This document shows, piece by piece, positions 1-5,529 of a stretch of 19,720 nt of DNA. The stretch's first letter is position 1, and the number at the start of each line of letters is the position of its first letter. Position numbers and translations under genes: made by a program. The notes under the pieces are model-generated. The model was given only the letters and a program-made list of their open reading frames with translations, was not told where the DNA came from and ran no database searches. Origin of the DNA: Candidatus Bathyarchaeota archaeon. GTDB lineage: Archaea; Thermoproteota; Bathyarchaeia; 40CM-2-53-6. The stretch is from NCBI GenBank assembly GCA_005888675.1, contig VBBA01000145.1:1-19720 (forward strand). The letters run 5' to 3'.

Positions 1-175
1 ACCCAGCCCCGCCCACCTTCAGAAACCCATTCAAAATATTCCGCAGCACCGGAATGGTTTCAGCCAGGAGACCGATCCTAAACCGGTCATTTTCCGCCAG
101 AAAACAGCCACTTTCCTTCAAAATCCGATTTTTCTCTCGTGAAATCCAATCACGAGATGGGGGGAGGGTAGACAC
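1..175 (-). CDS. Possible 5' end of a gene running off the left edge (unidentified)
   Basis: One minus-strand frame stays open from about base 175 to the window edge. Possible starts are a GTG at 175 and a TTG at 121. The reading from the TTG (ILKESGCFLAENDRFRIG, then a Leu/Val/Ile-rich stretch ending near the edge) has ordinary protein-like composition, and the other two minus frames are broken by stops here. No family is recognisable from about 40-58 residues. I infer a truncated N-terminus, but an open frame this short could be chance. No clear ribosome binding site decides the start. Confidence 0.25.
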   Translation of the reverse strand, partial: MSTLPPSRDWISREKNRILKESGCFLAENDRFRIGLLAETIPVLRNILNGFLKVGGAG

Positions 176-648
176 CCTAGAATGAAATTTTCTGAGCGTG
201 GAGAGCGGGGAGTCTGAAGGATTAGTTTCGGAAAAACAGAGAGTACCTTCGATCAGAACCTAGAAAAGATTTCACAGGCATTCTAGAAAACCCCCGACGA
301 ATCTTATTTGGCCCCCACCCCCTCATTATTTTTCTCCAGCCACAGACAGAACACTTTCACTTTCACACGACTCCAAGCCCACCACCTACCATCTCTCCCG
401 GAAAGCCAGAAGCACACCAAAAAACATCACAAGAAAGAACTCCATCCCACCCACGCGGAAACTCACGAGGAGCAGAATAATCGAATAAGAATTCTCATTG
501 CCAGACCCCCTGACTCAGAATTCTCGACACCGAACCCGAACGAATCCCGCTACCGCTCCCTCATGAAGCAAACCCGTCAAAAACCCGAATCCGAACAAAC
601 CCCACCGAACCCTCTGTCATCGTCACACACAACGGCTCGAGATCGCTT
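176..648. other. Intergenic, G-poor C/A-rich stretch without a convincing gene
   Basis: No supported gene lies between the possible edge gene and the tRNA-Ala. From about 305 to 640 the plus strand is rich in C and A and poor in G, with loose CCGAA/CGAAC reiterations around 525-610. A 120-residue open frame crosses this stretch at 308-670. It is dominated by His, Thr, Ser, Pro and Lys, resembles no family, and runs into the 3' part of the tRNA on the other strand, so I treat it as a product of base composition. No strong hairpin or promoter was seen. Confidence 0.5.
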
Positions 649-687
649 TGGTGGACAGGGCGGGATTTGAACCCGCGGCCTTCCGGT

Positions 688-714
688 ATATCTGGGCCAC
701 TGGGCAAAGGCCCT
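688..714 (-). other. Putative anticodon-loop intron (37/38) of tRNA-Ala
   Basis: The insert follows A37 (715) and precedes A38 (687), the canonical archaeal intron site. It holds a 5-bp stem GGGCC/GGCCC with a 10-nt loop. Removing it gives a standard 7-base anticodon loop TTCGCAA closed by TCCGG/CCGGA. Confidence 0.8.
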
Positions 715-730
715 TGCGAACCGGACGTTC

Positions 731-760
731 TTCAGCCAACATCCTTTACAGGACGCTGCA
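731..760 (-). other. Putative D-loop intron of tRNA-Ala
   Basis: The D stem closes only if about 30 nt between AGCCTGGTA (769-761) and GAAC (730-727) are removed. The insert can fold on itself: CAGC (758-755) pairs with GCTG (736-733), and GTCC (754-751) pairs with GGAT (744-741) around a 6-nt loop. This resembles a relaxed bulge-helix-bulge substrate of the archaeal tRNA splicing endonuclease. Boundaries are inferred from the mature cloverleaf and are uncertain by a few nucleotides. Confidence 0.75.
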
Positions 761-810
761 TACCAGGCTGAACTACCTGCCCCAAGCCGGACAGTCCCCG
801 TCTGCTTCAA

Positions 811-826
811 CGGCTTAAGCGTTTTT
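811..826 (-). promoter_or_regulatory. TATA-like box for tRNA-Ala
   Basis: On the minus strand an A-run followed by CGCTTAAGCCG gives an AT-rich TATA-like core (GCTTAAGC, 813-820) centred about 35 nt before the tRNA 5' end. That is a plausible archaeal BRE/TATA spacing for a short leader. Confidence 0.45.
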
Positions 827-908
827 CTCTCCAAGCTCAAACCTGGGACAATCTTATTGCTCTGGCCAACACACCTCTGGATCATTCACCCTTACAAGGG
901 GAATTATC

Positions 909-1349
909 CTGAAGCGATGTCCGGAATGCGGTGGGTATAACCTGGACGACAGAGAATCGTGTGGACTCTGCGGCTCCAGTCTCCTTGACGTCGAAACGGT
1001 TGACGAGAGAGCGGATCTTTTGCCACCACCCAATCGAGGGGCTCCGAAAATCTTACCCGAGGAGAGGAAGAATGTGGAGGCTGGCTTGATAGCTCTCGTT
1101 ATCGGGGGGATCCTTAGTATTGCGGGTCTACTCGTGGCGGCTGATCTCGTCTTAGGGTCCGAATACAGACTACTGGGTCTCCAATTGACAGTATTTGGTT
1201 TGATCACAATAATGGCAGTTATCCTTGGTACCTTTGGTGGATTGTTCACCGGATGGAGAGGCTGGTACGCGCAAATGATCGAGCGGCGATCGACGCGGGA
1301 TGAACCCAAAGAGTATCCGATAAACCCAGACGAAAAACAAAACGATTAA
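909..1349 (+). CDS. Zinc-ribbon protein with two membrane segments
   Basis: The frame open through 909-1349 encodes about 146 residues. The N-terminal zinc ribbon (CPEC, then CGLC about 14 residues later; residues about 4-22) is followed by a charged, proline-containing linker. Two hydrophobic segments come next (about 59-80 and 91-118), then a short charged C-terminal tail. A CPxC ribbon in front of membrane helices is common in small archaeal proteins of unknown role, with the ribbon probably facing the cytoplasm. The start is awkward. No ATG or GTG precedes the ribbon in frame; an AAGGGG motif at 897-901 lies a few bases before a CTG at 909. The TTG at 1020 would delete the ribbon. I chose CTG because the ribbon is clearly coded, but ATT/ATC at 903-906 are possible. 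It lies between two tRNA genes. Confidence 0.65.
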   Translation: MKRCPECGGYNLDDRESCGLCGSSLLDVETVDERADLLPPPNRGAPKILPEERKNVEAGLIALVIGGILSIAGLLVAADLVLGSEYRLLGLQLTVFGLITIMAVILGTFGGLFTGWRGWYAQMIERRSTRDEPKEYPINPDEKQND

Positions 1350-1431
1350 CCCGAACGCATCTTCCGAGCTAACAAGCGCAAAACCCCGGAAAGTCTTATT
1401 ACGAGTCAGGAGCCGCCTCCCAAAAATGAAC

Positions 1432-1535
1432 GGGCCCGTAGCTCAGCATGGTCAGAGCACACGACTGATAATCGTGGGGTCGAGTAATGGTCCATCTGAC
1501 CGTTCGATAGAGTTCAAATCTCTCCGGGCCCACCA
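1432..1535 (+). tRNA. tRNA-Ile(GAT), with a non-canonical intron at the T stem
   Basis: Acceptor GGGCCCG (1432-1438) pairs with CGGGCCC (1525-1531), followed by A73 and an encoded CCA (1533-1535). The D arm is GCTC (1441-1444) with GAGC (1455-1458). The anticodon stem CACGA/TCGTG (1460-1464, 1472-1476) encloses loop CTGATAA with anticodon GAT at 1467-1469, so there is no anticodon-loop intron. The T loop TTCAAAT (1513-1519) is closed by AGAG (1509-1512) and CTCTC (1520-1524). The fifth pair and normal spacing are recovered only by removing 26 nt after G1482. The mature product would be 75 nt plus CCA. A weak AT-rich element (TCTTATTA, near 1394-1401) may be its promoter. Confidence 0.9.
1483..1508 (+). 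other. Putative T-stem intron of tRNA-Ile
   Basis: Removal of these 26 nt joins G49 to AGAG and forms a perfect GAGAG/CTCTC T stem. Because GAG occurs on both sides, the cut could slide by up to two bases (for example 1485-1510). The insert contains GGTC (1489-1492) pairing with GACC (1498-1501) over a 5-nt loop. TCGA at 1480-1483 can pair with TCGA at 1504-1507 across the junctions. Two helices separated by small bulges are the expected shape of a bulge-helix-bulge splice site. Confidence 0.75.
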
Positions 1536-1549
1536 CACCATTCCGATAA

Positions 1550-2524
1550 TCATTCAACTGATGTAGAACTCTCGGGTTTCACACCTAATTCCTTGAAGGC
1601 CGGCTCAAGCCGTTGACGATCACCGAAGTCAAACTCAATAACTCTTCCCTTACGAACCAAATCGGGAACAGTCCTGATGTTGAATTGCGTCGGGTCTATC
1701 CGCTTCTTCTTCAGAGTCTCCGGCTTCAACGGGAACGAGGCTGGAGCTCCAGGGGTCGGTCTGAGACTGTACGGTGCAGCAATTGTTCGAAAAAGCCCGT
1801 TCTGATAATAGTCAATGTAGACTTTTCCAACCCGCTGATTCTCCTTACGCGATGTCGTTGCGATCTTCGGCAACAATCCTTCAATTAGAACCCCCAAGAG
1901 ATATACAAAACGACGGATCACCTCAATATCGTACTTGGGAACTATCGGGACAAGAAAGTGAAGCCCATCGTGACCCGAAGTCTTCAGAAGATGTCGAAGA
2001 TTCATGTGGTCTAGGGCAGAATGTACTGTCAGCCCAATCTCAACCGCCTCTTCAAATCCGGCCGGTGCATGTGGATCCAGATCGATCAGAAGCAGATCAT
2101 GCTTCTCATAATCCGGACCTGATGATAGAAAATGATTGATCTCCACACAAGCCATATCCGCCAACCATACCAAAGTCGCCTCATCATTACAGACAACATG
2201 TCGAACAATCTTCTTCACCTGACCATGAGCTTCTACATTCACGGTCTTTACCCAGGATGGATGATGAGGCCAATCTTTCTGGACAAATGACTTCCCACCG
2301 TCGACACCATGGGGAAACCTGTTCAACATCAAAGGGCGGTCGCGCGAGTACTTGAGCATCTCGGGAGCGATGGACGCATAGTATTGGATCATGTCCCCTT
2401 TAGTGATCCCTTCCTTGATCCACATCGGTTTGTCCAAGTTAGTGAGAACGACCCTCCTACCCGATACCGATACAATTTCTCCAGTAGGGTTCACTCGCTC
2501 CACTCCTGCTAGCGTCTCCAACAT
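1550..2524 (-). CDS. LigD-type DNA primase-polymerase (NHEJ polymerase)
   Basis: This 324-residue protein matches the LigD polymerase domain, an archaeo-eukaryotic primase superfamily enzyme that fills gaps and adds nucleotides (often ribonucleotides) at double-strand-break ends. Visible family motifs are LTNLDKPMW (27-35), YYA..APEML, RDRPLMLNRFPHG (61-73), FVQKDWP (80-86), the catalytic DLD (D148, D150), KTSGHDGLH (181-189) and YIDYYQN with the third metal-binding Asp D238. APYSLRPTPGAP (250-261) is typical of the C-terminal part. The length equals one free-standing polymerase domain; no ligase or phosphoesterase domain is attached. The ATG start is 94 bp from the divergent Ku gene, so a shared control region is likely. 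All three catalytic aspartates are present, so it should be active. Confidence 0.93.
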   Translation of the reverse strand: MLETLAGVERVNPTGEIVSVSGRRVVLTNLDKPMWIKEGITKGDMIQYYASIAPEMLKYSRDRPLMLNRFPHGVDGGKSFVQKDWPHHPSWVKTVNVEAHGQVKKIVRHVVCNDEATLVWLADMACVEINHFLSSGPDYEKHDLLLIDLDPHAPAGFEEAVEIGLTVHSALDHMNLRHLLKTSGHDGLHFLVPIVPKYDIEVIRRFVYLLGVLIEGLLPKIATTSRKENQRVGKVYIDYYQNGLFRTIAAPYSLRPTPGAPASFPLKPETLKKKRIDPTQFNIRTVPDLVRKGRVIEFDFGDRQRLEPAFKELGVKPESSTSVE

Positions 2525-2618
2525 TGATGGTTATTGTTAACCGATTCCAAGGCCACAACCCTATTATTACAGATGAGCCACGAGGCCGCATCACTCTCCG
2601 AATAGGAATGAAGAATTC
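2525..2618. promoter_or_regulatory. Divergent promoter region between NHEJ polymerase and Ku-ligase operon
   Basis: This 94-bp gap separates the leftward polymerase gene from the rightward Ku gene. It contains an AT-rich CTATTATTACA (about 2561-2571), readable as a TATA-like element in either direction, and a GTTATTGTTAACC stretch close to the polymerase start. AGGA at 2604-2607 precedes the Ku TTG and may act as a weak ribosome binding site. Exact promoter positions are inferred. Confidence 0.4.
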
Positions 2619-3401
2619 TTGCCTGCAAGAGCAGTATGGAAAGGCGCGATAAGCTTCGGCCTTGTAAGCATACCCGTCAAGACTTACGGAGCAATATCCG
2701 AACACAAGACAGGTATGAGAATGCTATGCCCGAAATGCAAGAGCCCACTGCAATACAAGCGCATCTGTCCAAAGGGACACGGAGAGATCCCTTGGGAGAA
2801 CATAATCAAAGGTTACGAGGTCCAGAAAGGAAAATACGTCCCACTCACCCAGAAGGATCTGGAGAAACTCGAACTCAAAGCCGGACGCCTGATCGAGATA
2901 TTCCAATTCGTGGACATCAGCAATCTAGACCCGATCTATTTCGACAACAGCTACTTCCTAGTTCCGGACGCCAATGGCGAGAAGCCATATTTCCTCTTAC
3001 GCCAAGCACTTGAGGAATACGACAAGATCGCGCTGGGACGATTCGTATTCCATGAGAAGGAACACTTGGTCGCCCTGCGTCCGTACGAAGGCGCGGTGCT
3101 AATGGAGACTCTTCACTACGCGGATGAAATACGCACCCCTAATGATTTTGCAGAGTTGAAGACGCCAGTAGAGGTGGACAAGGACGAACTGGAACTGGCC
3201 GGACAACTCATCCGGATTCTAAAGAAACCGTTTGCCTACAAGGAGTACAAGGACCGTTACCAAGAGGGACTATCGAAACTTGTCGAGGCCAAGATGAAGG
3301 GAGAAGAAGAACTCGTCGAAGTGAGAGTCCCCGAGATCAAGCCGACTAAAAACCTAATGGAGACCTTGAAGGCGAGTATACGTTCACACGATAAGCGATG
3401 A
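2619..3401 (+). CDS. ku: Ku family DNA end-binding protein
   Basis: The 260-residue product is a bacterial/archaeal-type Ku, which forms a homodimeric ring on broken DNA ends and recruits LigD enzymes. The N-terminus reads ARAVWKGAISFGLVSIPVK, the hallmark opening of the family. WENIIKGYEVQKGKYV (59-74) and the TQKDLEKLE segment are also typical. A likely zinc site is formed by C37, C40, C50 and H54 (CPKC..CPKGH), a feature of many but not all prokaryotic Ku proteins. The C-terminus ends soon after the core (ASIRSHDKR), without the long Lys-rich tail of some bacterial Ku proteins. The start is TTG; the nearby ATG at 2608 is out of frame. The stop codon overlaps the ligase start, so the two are translationally coupled. 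Confidence 0.95.
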   Translation: MPARAVWKGAISFGLVSIPVKTYGAISEHKTGMRMLCPKCKSPLQYKRICPKGHGEIPWENIIKGYEVQKGKYVPLTQKDLEKLELKAGRLIEIFQFVDISNLDPIYFDNSYFLVPDANGEKPYFLLRQALEEYDKIALGRFVFHEKEHLVALRPYEGAVLMETLHYADEIRTPNDFAELKTPVEVDKDELELAGQLIRILKKPFAYKEYKDRYQEGLSKLVEAKMKGEEELVEVRVPEIKPTKNLMETLKASIRSHDKR

Positions 3402-4357
3402 CGTTATTCGAGCAGCGGCCTATACGTCCAATGCTATCGACCGCTGGGGATCCTTTCGACTCTGAAGAGTACATTTTCGAGCCGAAATGGGATGGACTCA
3501 GAACAATCCTCTTCCTCCACAATGAAAAGCTCGAGTTTCAAAACCGGAATCTAAGAGACGTCACACCATGGTATCCTGAACTGCAAGAAGTGAAGGATCA
3601 GATTCGCGCGAAGAGTACGATCATCGATGGCGAAATAGTAATCCTCACCAAGAAAGGATTGCCGAGCTTCCACCAGTTGCAACCTAGATTCGGAATCACC
3701 AACCTTCGCGAAGCGCAGACGCTCGCACGCAGCACACCGGCCACCTTTGTCCCATTCGATCTACTACACCTGAACGGCAAAGACACTACCAACTTACCAT
3801 TACTACAACGGAAACAGATGCTGAAAACAATAATTCACGAAGGCCCATACCTCCTCTACAGCGAACACGTTACATCGAAAGGAAAACGATTCTACAAACT
3901 TGCAAAAGCAAAAGGATTCGAGGGGGTCGTCGCAAAACACATCGATTCAACATACACTCCCGGCCTACGATCAACGCAATGGATCAAATTGAAATCAACC
4001 GAAACGCTTGATTGTCTCGTGGTGGGATACACTGCTGGCGAAGGAACACGATCGCCAACATTCGGCTCACTAGTCCTAGCAGGCTACGACGACAAGGGAA
4101 AACTAGTACACCTTGGCAATGTCGGCGGAGGATTCAACAATCAAGAGCTTCAACTCATCAAAGAAAAACTAGTCAAGCTTGAAAGAAAAACCCCGGCGAT
4201 CGAGGGCGAAGTAAAATCAAATTCAGCGATCGTCTGGGTCAAGCCCACAATCGTCTGCGAAGTCGAATACGGCAGTATGACCGATGATAGGAAGCTCCGA
4301 TTCCCGAGATTCCAAAGGGTCCGGACAGACCTCGACCCAAAGACAATCCAATTTTGA
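3398..4357 (+). CDS. LigD-type ATP-dependent DNA ligase
   Basis: This 319-residue stand-alone ligase corresponds to the LigD ligase domain: nucleotidyltransferase core plus OB fold. Motif I is EPKWDGLR with the adenylated lysine at K30. DGEIV (77-81), the FDLLHLNG motif (120-127), EGVVAK motif IV (175-180) and QWIKLK motif V (194-199) follow. The C-terminal OB fold includes LGNVGGGF (239-246) and VCEVEYGSMT near 286-295, ending RFPRFQRVRTD as in other LigD ligases. It seals nicks after end synapsis and processing, and it is expected to work with the adjacent Ku and polymerase. Its ATG overlaps the Ku stop by four bases (ATGA), strong evidence for one transcript. It is much shorter than the replicative archaeal ligase, which has an extra N-terminal DNA-binding domain. 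Confidence 0.94.
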   Translation: MTLFEQRPIRPMLSTAGDPFDSEEYIFEPKWDGLRTILFLHNEKLEFQNRNLRDVTPWYPELQEVKDQIRAKSTIIDGEIVILTKKGLPSFHQLQPRFGITNLREAQTLARSTPATFVPFDLLHLNGKDTTNLPLLQRKQMLKTIIHEGPYLLYSEHVTSKGKRFYKLAKAKGFEGVVAKHIDSTYTPGLRSTQWIKLKSTETLDCLVVGYTAGEGTRSPTFGSLVLAGYDDKGKLVHLGNVGGGFNNQELQLIKEKLVKLERKTPAIEGEVKSNSAIVWVKPTIVCEVEYGSMTDDRKLRFPRFQRVRTDLDPKTIQF

Positions 4358-4386
4358 CCGGCATACTCCCAACGGTTTCCAGCGAA

Positions 4387-4398
4387 GACATATAATCC
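4387..4398 (+). promoter_or_regulatory. TATA-like box for zinc-ribbon/aEF-1beta operon
   Basis: GACATATAATCC lies about 40 nt before the ATG at 4432 in the short gap after the ligase gene, a good fit to an archaeal TATA box. Confidence 0.45.
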
Positions 4399-4431
4399 GC
4401 GGGACCCGTCGTTCAGTTTGACGGTAGCGAA

Positions 4432-4620
4432 ATGTCAGTCGAAGCCCAAACTCTCCGAATGCCCAGTTGCAACTGGTGCGGCAGAATAATACTGCCAAAA
4501 GAGGCCGCGGTCAAATTCCCCTGTCCCCAATGCGGAGCCGTCACAATATGGCGTTGCGAAAAATGCAGAGGCTTCGGTCGCTCATACAAGTGCCCAAAGT
4601 GCGGCTTCACAGGACCCTGA
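4432..4620 (+). CDS. Small zinc-ribbon protein, probable RNA-binding translation factor
   Basis: A 62-residue protein with four CxxC knuckles: C13/C16, C31/C34, C42/C45 and C54/C57. The CPQCG and CPKCGFTGP signatures match the small archaeal two-zinc-ribbon family (COG2888/DUF1610 type). This family is regularly encoded just upstream of aEF-1beta and is described as an RNA-binding, translation-linked protein. The same arrangement is seen here, with 15 bp to the next gene. The ATG follows a TATA-like element by about 40 nt. The family match is confident; the molecular role is only suggested by the partner gene. Confidence 0.88.
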   Translation: MSVEAQTLRMPSCNWCGRIILPKEAAVKFPCPQCGAVTIWRCEKCRGFGRSYKCPKCGFTGP

Positions 4621-4635
4621 AGGGGAGAATTCTGA

Positions 4636-4905
4636 TTGGCAAAGGTCCTCGTCTCGGTCAAACTCTTCCCTTCTGAACCCAACACCAACATGGCACAACT
4701 ACGAGACAAAGTGACCAAGTCATTGGAGGGAAGGGCTTCAATCTACAAGTTCGAAGAGGAGCCCATCGCGTTCGGTCTGGTTGCGCTGATCGCCCACGTT
4801 ATGCTCCCGGAAGATGCTGGGGGACAAATGCAGGATGTGGAAGATCGACTCAGAAACGTCGAAGGCATCAACGAATTGCAAGTCCTCTCCTCAAGACGGG
4901 TTTGA
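4636..4905 (+). CDS. Translation elongation factor 1-beta (aEF-1beta)
   Basis: An 89-residue protein matching archaeal EF-1beta, the nucleotide exchange factor that reloads aEF-1alpha with GTP. It opens AKVLVSVKLFPSEP, contains the YKFEEEPIAFGLVAL core and ends with a DVEDRLRNVEGINELQVL segment, the usual ferredoxin-like fold signature. The length is typical of the family. The TTG start at 4636 is supported by AAGGGGAG at 4620-4627, about 8 bases upstream. It is co-transcribed with the zinc-ribbon gene. Confidence 0.93.
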   Translation: MAKVLVSVKLFPSEPNTNMAQLRDKVTKSLEGRASIYKFEEEPIAFGLVALIAHVMLPEDAGGQMQDVEDRLRNVEGINELQVLSSRRV

Positions 4906-4931
4906 ACAATTCCATAACAATACTTACCATT

Positions 4932-4943
4932 CGGTAATTACCG
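4932..4943. promoter_or_regulatory. Perfect 12-bp palindrome (candidate operator)
   Basis: CGGTAATTACCG is identical to its reverse complement. It ends about 9 bp before the TATA-like AGCTTAAGTAAG (4952-4963) of the winged-helix regulator gene. Position and symmetry fit a dimeric regulator site; the protein that binds it is unknown. Confidence 0.5.
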
Positions 4944-4951
4944 TAACAGGA

Positions 4952-4963
4952 AGCTTAAGTAAG
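4952..4963 (+). promoter_or_regulatory. TATA-like box for winged-helix regulator
   Basis: AGCTTAAGTAAG is preceded by purine-rich CAGGA, which could serve as a BRE, and lies about 38 nt before the ATG at 4997. Confidence 0.45.
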
Positions 4964-4996
4964 CAGGCGTCTACTCGTCCACTCGGTCTGCTCATT

Positions 4997-5434
4997 ATGG
5001 GCCTTAGAGTCAGTCTTCACGAGGGAGATAAGGTCCTCTGGGACCTTCCTTTGGAGGAGAAAGACTGGGAGGATGGTCAGAAAGAGACCCTGCGCAGAGA
5101 GCTCGGGGACTTGGATAAGGACTTGGACACTCTCTGTGGCATATGTGATTTCTACTCCAACAAGAAGAGATTGCAGATGGTCTCTCACATACTCGGCGAA
5201 TGTGGGAATGAAGCCAGCTTTACTGACCTACTTCGTGTGGCTGTCAACCCGAAATATGTCAATGACCTCGTCAATAAAGCCTCGACAAACCACCTAGTCG
5301 TAAAGGATGGTCATGGATACCGGGTATCCCCTAAGGGACTGGGAAGCTTCCTACTCCTCTCCCTGGCCACTCGGAAACTCTTGCAAGAGCTGGATTCCAC
5401 GAACAACCGCAATAAGTCTTTTGAGGAGGACTAA
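4997..5434 (+). CDS. Winged-helix (ArsR/PadR-like) transcriptional regulator
   Basis: A 145-residue protein starting at the ATG at 4997. The same frame stays open back to 4814, but that would overlap aEF-1beta and pass through the promoter, so I reject the longer form. After a charged N-terminal part (1-45) comes a winged-helix fold. Residues about 56-80 (KKRLQMVSHILGECGNEASF) look like helix 1 and the turn. The recognition-helix region is TDLLRVAVNPKYVNDLVNKA, and VVKDGHGYRVSPKG has the two-stranded wing pattern. The C-terminal SFLLLSLATRKLLQEL helix may dimerise. There is no Cys pair or other effector motif. The palindrome upstream of its own TATA box suggests autoregulation. The fold is fairly certain; the regulon is unknown. 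Confidence 0.75.
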   Translation: MGLRVSLHEGDKVLWDLPLEEKDWEDGQKETLRRELGDLDKDLDTLCGICDFYSNKKRLQMVSHILGECGNEASFTDLLRVAVNPKYVNDLVNKASTNHLVVKDGHGYRVSPKGLGSFLLLSLATRKLLQELDSTNNRNKSFEED

Positions 5435-5459
5435 TCCTTGAAAAATCCTAGGAGCGGTC

Positions 5460-5481
5460 TACGGATACACGCTCATCCGTA
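5460..5481. repeat. Inverted repeat upstream of cdc48
   Basis: TACGGAT (5460-5466) and ATCCGTA (5475-5481) form a perfect 7-bp inverted repeat around 8 bases. It lies 26 bp after the regulator stop and about 49 bp before the cdc48 ATG. It could be an operator for cdc48 or an RNA hairpin ending the previous transcript. No T-tract follows, which argues mildly for an operator. Confidence 0.45.
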
Positions 5482-5529
5482 CTCTTCTCCCGATCAGAAC
5501 AATCGCCCGAGGAATAGTGAACTGTAAAA

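Larger units (their letters stand above)
649..782 (-). tRNA. tRNA-Ala(CGC), with two apparent introns (D-loop and anticodon loop)
   Basis: Read on the minus strand, the gene starts at 782 with acceptor GGGCAGG, which pairs with CCTGTCC (659-653). A73 and an encoded CCA (651-649) follow. The T arm is GCGGG-TTCAAAT-CCCGC (676-660). The D stem is GTTC (773-770) with GAAC (730-727). The anticodon stem is TCCGG (725-721) with CCGGA (686-682), and the loop TTCGCA/A carries anticodon CGC at 718-716. The G3:U70 wobble pair, the classic alanine identity element, is present. The mature form (74 nt plus CCA) requires removing about 30 nt from the D-loop (about 760-731) and 27 nt after position 37 (about 714-688). 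Splice points may shift by a few bases. The anticodon intron has an internal stem GGGCC (713-709)/GGCCC (698-694). A TATA-like GCTTAAGC lies upstream at 813-820. Confidence 0.9.

Noticed and set aside
308..670. 120-residue plus-strand open frame
   Set aside because: Its composition (His/Thr/Ser/Pro/Lys) follows from C/A-rich DNA, it resembles no family, and it runs into the antisense of the tRNA-Ala gene.
652..782. Reading the minus-strand tRNA as tRNA-Tyr(GTA) from the CTGTAAA loop near 751-745
   Set aside because: No matching 3' anticodon stem exists for that loop, the D stem would fail, and the TCCGG/CCGGA stem with CGC plus G3:U70 gives a complete alanine tRNA.
854..1309. 151-residue minus-strand frame opposite the zinc-ribbon membrane protein
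   Set aside because: It is Ser/Arg/Pro-rich without motifs; the plus frame has the zinc knuckles and membrane segments.
4814..4996. Longer N-terminus for the winged-helix regulator
   Set aside because: It would overlap aEF-1beta and span a TATA-like box and palindrome; the ATG at 4997 fits better.
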